A DNA stretch of 64,000 nt from Isoetes taiwanensis (taxonomy: Eukaryota; Streptophyta; Lycopodiopsida; Isoetales; Isoetaceae), in NCBI GenBank assembly GCA_021234155.1, contig JAJEKV010000017.1:15705455-15769454 (forward strand). The letters run 5' to 3'. Below are positions 57,345 to 64,000 of the stretch, one piece after another. The position numbers and the translations under genes were made by a program. The notes under the pieces are model-generated. The model was given only the letters and a program-made list of their open reading frames with translations. It was not told where the DNA came from and did not search any database. Within the stretch, counting starts at the first letter, position 1, and every line of letters begins with the position of its first letter.

Positions 57345-60135
57345 ATCGGCCATCACGACTCGCTAGATGGTGGTACACACCAGCGTCTATAGCCAGCTGA
57401 GTAATATGTCAACCATATCTTCCCGAGTCTTTAGGGAAAGAGATAGATGTTCAAAGCAACTCTCAAGACGCTAGAACCCCAAGAGATATATGTGCAAGTC
57501 TTAATGAAGTTCCAAGCCTAGGGTAGGAGTCTCAACATTGCCAAGTACTTGACCAACAAGGCAGAGGTCGCCAGATTACATGGTCTCGACAGCTGACAGA
57601 CTCAAGTATTTCTCCTACACCGCCTCTTTAGCCATTTTCCCCTTTCCCACCGCTTGAACCCACAATGGGGCAACCTCTTCCTCCCATGGAGGTGGGACCC
57701 CTACAGCGCCCTCGCCAGCTAATGTGATGTTTCACACTGTGCCAGTTATGTGAAGGAAGGCCTAGCAAGAGGAATCCACAGGAAGAGTACACCAGAGCTC
57801 CCACCCAGAGGAAGAATCCATGTAGCGAAGAGGAGCTACCCAACTTCGAATGGAGCCCAGACCCTCAGTCTCCCACTCGTGCTGGTAAGATCATGCCTCA
57901 GCCCCATCATCATCATCGACTCAAGTGAGGAGTACCGCCTCCTCACCGACATCCGCACTCTCACGCAGGAGAGGAGTTCCGCTTCTGATGAGTTAAGCCG
58001 CACCAACCTGCAAAGAATTTATTCTGGATCGATTTCATCGGCCCCGTGAGCCCCGTACTTCCCGGCCAAGTGAGGGGAAGCCGACACCTATACAGGGAGT
58101 CGACTTCCGGCTATCCAGCCCGCCAAAGAACATACTCAAGAAATAATGGAAGCTCTCAGAGTCAGCTTAACCGGGAGGAGGAGTTCCCACGCCCAGAATG
58201 ATGGAGATCCGTGGCAAGACCACAGCATCTTGATGCCGAAGCCTCGACACCACCTCCAAAGAAGAGGAGCGTGGATCGGCGGCACGCGGTCACTCCATAA
58301 CGTGAGACTACCAAGAAATCATCGAGGTAGAGGTCGCACGCACCGGCATAGAACCGGGAGGCCAAGCAGGAGGAGAGAGTCGCCAAAGAACACACAACGC
58401 ATACAAAGCTGAGGTACTATCTTCCCCTGGTCAGCCGGAGTGGTATAGCCAGCAAGGTGATATAATCGCAACGGGCCCCCGGCTTAAGAAGGTTGAAAGT
58501 GCCCATGCCTACCACCGGGTTGGGCAGCATGCCTTAATAGCCAGAATGTCGACTATTATGCCGCCTTAGTCAAGAGAGCCATGGCACTTGACCTTTCTTC
58601 GCTGACTGGCCGCGCCCCACCCCATCATGGAAGATTGGCAGAACTCACCACACCCCACCGCAGAGAGGAGTTGGTGACAGCCTCTTGCTGCATGACATCA
58701 ACCAATGTTCTTAGGAACTTGGGACGCCGAGCAGGGAACGCCTGGTTAAGAAGTTCCTTGAGGATAACCTTTATCCTACCTACATTTCAAGAATAGTTAG
58801 GACTCTGATCCCGAGGCTTTGTATTAAGATATTATATAATATAGATAATTTCCTTTTTGCACTTAATGTTTTGTTGATGTATTTTTGTTCCACAACTATA
58901 CCAACAAATACTATAATGCAAAGAACGTAATAAACTAACCCCAGATAGCCATGACTCCACTTGTGTATGTGCCTAGAGGCCCTAGTTCGTGTGGAACGCA
59001 TAACCAGACATAGGGAAGAATGACCACCAGGCTACCAGAGGAAGCATTTGGGCCCATGACCCTAAGAGGAAATGTCACAGATGAGGACTGACCTTGAGCA
59101 AGATAAAGGCTTTCCCCCGCCTCTAGGAGTTAAGCCCGGAGGGCAACGCTTGCTACAAGCATCAGCCTCTAAATGAGTCAAGAGGAGGAGCAAGAGAAGT
59201 GTCCCCTGAAGATGGGAATCCTCACCTGCTTTCCTGGATTCTAATTCGACATTCCGAGGAAGAGGTCAACCAAAGGCAGACCGGGCGGGACGACAGCACA
59301 AGGGGATCAGGAACCCTTGGACCACCGTAATAGTGGTAGACTCGTGATTGGGAAATGTATGGAAGGCTAGGAGCTCGAGTACCCCAAAGCGCAGAAATAC
59401 AGCGTCGCATGGAGGCAGAGGTCAGTTCTATGAGATGAGTGAGCATGGCAACGCCTAAGAAGCACTGACAAGGATAAAGGTGGTGGCTTACTGTACCAAC
59501 CCAAGGAGCCGCATCGCATTTGGTGGAAGGGTTATGCCAAGGCCCATGGTCTAAGTGATGCTTGCGTGTTCGTGAAAAGTTTGCTAAAGCTTTCAAGTGC
59601 CATTACGCCCCAAGAGCATACACAAGTCCAAAGATGATGCGTTAGCTTCTACAAAGGCAAAAGAAGGCAACAAATCGTCCAAAATAAGGCATGTGAGGAA
59701 TTCATGAGGATCTGTAAGGCTTTACGTACAAAGTTGGGTGAAAAAGCATGCAAAGGAGCTATTGAAGGGTCAATGATGAGATCCCAGTTTGTAAGGGCAC
59801 AAACCTAAAACAAAGAGATCGGCGAATCCAAGTACAAGTTTTGCAAGGGATGGGGCCCTGTAATAGCGCGAGGTAGCAGAGGCTACCGTGATAAAGGCAA
59901 CAGTGGAGCGAGGCCCTGTAGCAAATGTACCTGTGTCCAAATTTAGAGCCCCATACGGTGGCAAACTAGGGAAGCAAAGTATACAGGAGAAGAAGCAAAA
60001 GTCCTTCAAGGACAAGCAGAGGGGTCAAACTACTCCAAAGCAGCATGGTCTCTTTTGGTGCTATGCCCAAGGAAAAGAGGCAAAGAGCATGAAAAAAATG
60101 CCTTTGTTTGTACCAAAGTTACGCATCAAATGAAC
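57345..60135 (+). pseudogene. gag: Decayed gag of element 2
   Basis: It begins where GGCCATCACG matches the gag start of element 1, whose ATG is lost here. TTGCCAAGTACTTGACCAAC (57538-57557) matches the same place in element 1. The C-terminal segment at 59888-60133 stays open for 81 codons and contains FWCYAQGKEAKSMKK, a degenerate zinc-knuckle region preceded by a basic Gln/Lys-rich stretch. Stops interrupt the rest. Its length of about 2.8 kb agrees with element 1. Confidence 0.62.
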
Positions 60136-60399
60136 TCCGCCCCTACGCCATGAGTGCAGCCAGCTTAGCGGAGTTGGGAGATTGGGACACTCCGTCTCTG
60201 ACGACGACTACGAGGCACTCACATCATATTCAGTGAGTGTCATATCTTTGTGTCCTTCGAATAGATACAGCAATCGCTAGTATAAGTTTCAAGATAAGGT
60301 AATTTCCACTGTGAGGGGAATAAAGCCAAGTCCTTCATAGTCCCCGACAGACTGAAGTAGCCATAACTTGCATCCCACGGCTAATGAGATGCTGAAGTT

Positions 60400-63300
60400 G
60401 AAACCACCGTCGAGCCAGCCCGCCGCTCAGCAAGTGGAGCAAAGTAGGGCGCGCACTACAGCAAGAGAATTACACTCTACACTAATTTGCTGCCAGGATT
60501 ACATCCAGATGTGGGGGCAGAGGTAATGGGCACGTAAGTATGACTTGATTATAGGAATGGAGTATCTTGACAAGCAGGGCCATCATTGATTGTGGAAAGC
60601 TGAAGGTAACCTCACAAAGACTCCAATGGCAAGATCATAGAGATCACATGTAAAGAAGTTTGCTCCCATTATGCGCATGTCTAGTAAGCAATGCTTCCAA
60701 AAAGTATAAAGAGTGAGAGCAGTGTAGTATATATCTTCAAGCCGAGATCCAAGAGCCCACTAAGAAGGTAAGGGAAGATAAGGGGCTCATACTCAAGTTG
60801 CCTGCCAAGTAGCTTATTTGATCACTTGGACCACGCATCTTCCGGGTATGAGATCAAGCAGCCTCCTCCTCTTATAGAGGAGTCGAAAGTGAGATAGCAC
60901 TCAACCGTGAACGCTCACCGCGCCCCGCTAGAATGACGTTTTGTGAGCTACGTACAAAAGCAATTGCATGAGTTGACCTAGGCTTCATTCGGGACCTAGT
61001 GTCTCGCCATTTGAGCGCCCATCTTTTGTCAAGAAGAAGGATGGCGGGGCTTTTGAGGATGTGCATCTACTCATAGGCGCCGGAATGCTTACCTATTAAG
61101 AACAAGGCCCCCAAATGGGATGACTTGATGGATCAGCTCCAAGGGGCAAAAGTTTTCCAAAATTGACTTAAGGTCGCTATCATCGATCCTGATAAAGGAA
61201 GAAGATATTCATAAAATCCACTTTCTCGTGACTGTGCACTCGCACTGCGAGTTCACTGCACGCCTTTCTACTATCGAATGTTCCCAAAGAATTCTCATGA
61301 GGTACTATGAACTGAATATTCCCAGTGAGTTCTTAGACACCTTTGTAATAGTATTCTGATACATTTTAAAGGGCAAAAGCAAGATCCTCGAAGGCGTCAC
61401 TTAAGGAGAGTGTCGAGAAGTTGAAGAGGCAATTCAGCTAGACGCCGCTGCCTAAGTACTTCAAATCCGAGAGGTGGAATACCCGGGTCATGTGATCCTT
61501 GTATAACCCCACTTAATCCCCAAGATTGAAGCCGCCGTCTGGCCGCAATCAAGAATGCGCATGAGGTCGTAGTTTCCCTTTGGTCTAGCAGTGGTACTCG
61601 CCGTGAAGTTCGTGGAAGAACTTTATACATAGCGCCCCACAATGTAATTTGATTTATAATAAAAGGTGAAAGATTGGGAAGTACCACGGGCACAAGAAAG
61701 CCTGGCTTTGGAATTGTTGAAGGAAGCTTTGATAAATCAGCCCGCCCAACCTTCCCCTCATGGTGTATCCGTGAGAAAGACAAGTTGGTATGCACAGAGT
61801 GCAAGTAAGATAGCCACAAAAGTGCTGCCTGGCGTGAAGAGCGTGGTAGCGATGATTCCAGAAGATGAACGATGTCAACGCTACCCCCACGACACGCACC
61901 GCGAACAATTGCTTGCAGCTTGTCGCAGCATTAAGAATTTGGAGGCACACTTGGGGAAGAAAGTCTCAACGGGAATACGACGACGACGCAAGAGGAGGCC
62001 CGGCCACTACACCTTACAGACCGAGAGAGTTTAAGGTGGATGGAGTTCCTCGAGGAGGCTTGACTTTGATATGGCCCATGCTTCCGTGAAGCTCAACATG
62101 GTGCTTTTACGCTTCAAGGCATCCCTCGACAACTAGAGTGCAACGCAATGCAATTTCACGCCTCCACTGATCGTGGTGTTGGAAGACGGCCAAGTTTCTA
62201 CCAACAGATGTTGACTTGCTGAAGTATGGCAAGCCTCTTCAGGGAGGCGGTAACGCATATGAGCGTGGAAGTTTCCGCACATTAAGGCAAGAAGGAAGGT
62301 AACTCAAGAGTAATGTTATAAAGACAACACAAAGTGCCTCAAATCATCGCAAAAGCAAAATGATCCACGACATCGCTATTGGGGTCAGCCCAATAGCCGC
62401 TATGCAGATCTTATGAAAATATATTTCAAAGCACAAAGCAGCCTATTATTGGCCAGAATGAAGAAGGTGTAGCTCACATCATGCTGAATGCCTTTTGCAA
62501 GCCGCCAGACGAAGGCGAGTGTTTCAATCTGTGGCATTGAACCATTAGCTGGCCGCACCCAAGTGGGGAGGTCACCAAAGATGGACTTCATAACAGTGGC
62601 TTCCGCGACAAAGTAAGAGGGAAGATGCCTTGATGCGTATGTCTACGCCAAAGTTATCGTAAGATGGCACATTTCAGGCTCTGGTGACCATTGCATTAAT
62701 CACGCATGGATACAGCCAATCTTTCTTCATCAAAGAATCTTCAGTCATGGTATGCTAAGGGAGATTATTCTACGGTGGATCCCGTTTATGGAAATGCCTT
62801 TGCAAGACCTTCTTTACATAATTTAGACGGTTATCCATGAGCACTACTTATCATCCCCGTGATTTTATGTCAAACCTGTTAATTCCAACGATTTTGAGGA
62901 TATACACAAACCGCTGTCCTGAAATACAAGGTATGTGGGGAAGAATTTATTCACGGTGAGTCGGCTCTATACAGCACGTAAAGGTAAGAATCATCCCAAA
63001 ATGTCAGCCATTATGATCACTTACGCTACCAATGTTTAACCTGCATTAATTTGGCAACCCCCGTGGTCGGTAGAAGTTTCAGCGATGTTAGCCGTATTAC
63101 GCAAAGAAATATAGCAAGAAGTTCGGCGGATGTCTTCCGCAAGGAGTCGACAAAGAGCATCACGTGACAAGCATCTACGTACCAGTGGAGTTCCGGGTTA
63201 CGCACAACGTAAAATAAGATCAAAGTGAAGTGGTGCTTAAGCTCCCGATCGAAATTGTAAGAAGCTTGCTCCGCTATGCTGGACCTTCTAATAGTCAAGA

Positions 63301-63560
63301 GAGTAGGTAATCAATCCTACAAGCTACACCTGCCAAGACACCTAAAGATTCATAAAAGTCTTCCACGGGAGTTTATTGAAGAAGCATACTCCAAATCCGC
63401 ATCTAAGTCTTGGACACCTAACGCTGTTGAAATGACTAAGAACAATGAAATAGTTCCGTAATTGATTCTTGATAAAGCCTTCAAGAAAACAAGGAGATCA
63501 GAATTTCCAATATTTGGTGAAGTGTTCACTCTGTTTGAGAACCTACTGCATGCCTGCATT
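60400..63560 (+). pseudogene. pol: Decayed chromovirus pol of element 2
   Basis: The protease end has YDLIIGMEYLDKQG at 60540-60580. RT traces lie at 61025-61200 (KKKDGG, DDLMDQL, then a shifted KVFSKID-like run) and 61250-61290. RNase H is readable at 61666-61960 (LELLKEALINQPA, then RYPHDTHREQLLAACRSIKN). The integrase core starts MDFIT near 62581 and continues with FSHGMLREII near 62740-62765. The integrase tail VKRVGNQSYKLHLPRHLKIH lies at 63291-63350. A chromodomain-like FQYLVK read lies near 63500. Domains are in the same order as element 1 and are likewise broken. Confidence 0.82.
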
Positions 63561-63569
63561 TGTGTGATT

Positions 63570-64000
63570 TCAATTTCTATGTGTAGCTAAGATTACCCAC
63601 GATGCAACCTATGCTAGGTATGGGTTATCATGATGAGACTACTACTGCGATCTCTAGGGCGCGGTGTAATGTCAATGTAGGCATGACCGCTTCCGCTTGG
63701 ACGAGTGGAAGGTAGATTAGAAAGTCTACTGCCCCATGAAGTAGATCTAATTTATGAGAGAAAGGAGGTCATCATTAAGGAATGCATTGATAGGAAAAGG
63801 CACCTCTAGGTCCCATATACGCATTGATAGGAGGAATTTGTCCTTCACGCCTATATATGGAAGTCAATCCCATCCTCCACTGGCAACTAAAGGTGTAGTA
63901 GGCATGAGCCGCGATATAGGCATGATAGGCACTGCCTCCACGCCACGCATGGAAGAAGCATCCTCTTCCTACCGAGATTGTGTTTACGCATTCATGTAGA
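63570..64000 (+). other. Pre-LTR segment of element 2
   Basis: Non-coding element sequence collinear with about 3250-3700 of element 1 (shared GGTGTAATGTCAATGTAGG and GAAAGGAGGTCAT). The 3' LTR is not reached within the window. Confidence 0.65.

Larger units (their letters stand above)
53170..64000 (+). mobile_element. Second chromovirus (element 2), truncated by the window edge
   Basis: This element is in plus orientation and belongs to the family of 1216-14687. In order it shows a 5' LTR, an intact primer-binding site, a leader with hairpin repeats, TATA box, ORF0, a spacer with more repeats, a second TATA box, gag, protease, RT, RNase H, integrase and a chromodomain trace, then the pre-LTR segment matching 3250-3700 of element 1. 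By that alignment the 3' LTR would start about 0.3 kb beyond the right edge. All coding parts are broken by stops and shifts. The left end is placed only to within about 40 bp. Confidence 0.9.

Overview
This is nuclear DNA of a land plant, most likely a seed plant with a repeat-rich genome. The evidence is spliced plant genes and gene relics (a ThiD-ThiE thiamine enzyme with ten exons, an FLD/LSD1-like demethylase, an expansin, an E-type PPR protein, a plant EF-hand protein, a Raf-like kinase) lying among old LTR retrotransposons and a Helitron. There is no bacterial, organellar or viral gene organisation. A gymnosperm is possible but is only a guess.

Layout. 1-1210: edge of an older LTR and AT-rich spacer. 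1216-14687: a complete but decayed Ty3/gypsy chromovirus on the minus strand, with 1.7-kb LTRs and a perfect 5-bp target duplication (TAAGT). 15.2-22.3 kb: a relic zone with a PPR fragment, a gypsy gag/integrase remnant, an EF-hand pseudogene, a degenerate tandem repeat and a kinase pseudogene. 23.3-27.2 kb: the TH1-type thiamine gene; its TMP-synthase half is open but its kinase half is damaged. 28.9-31.6 kb: a large imperfect inverted repeat with two convergent copies of an unrecognised spliced gene, followed by a perfect heat-shock-element palindrome. 35-36 kb: a second gypsy reverse-transcriptase relic. 39.2-40 kb: an LTR fragment. 43.1-44 kb: a decayed expansin gene. 47.1-49.6 kb: an FLD-like pseudogene. 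50.9-53 kb: a truncated Helitron. 53.2-64 kb: a second chromovirus of the first family, on the plus strand, running off the right edge.

Most interesting structure. Both chromovirus copies have a 5.6-6 kb region between the primer-binding site and pol, built as two successive cassettes. Each cassette is short hairpin-bearing repeats, then a TATAAATA box, then a reading frame. The first frame is an extra upstream ORF of unknown function and the second is gag. The layout is shared by both copies, and the hairpin stems differ in sequence while keeping their pairing. This suggests internal promoters and structured RNA in a chromovirus lineage.

Almost every protein-coding segment carries small indels or stops. 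Many relics are truly old, but in TH1 several lesions look like single-base losses from short runs, so some could be assembly errors.
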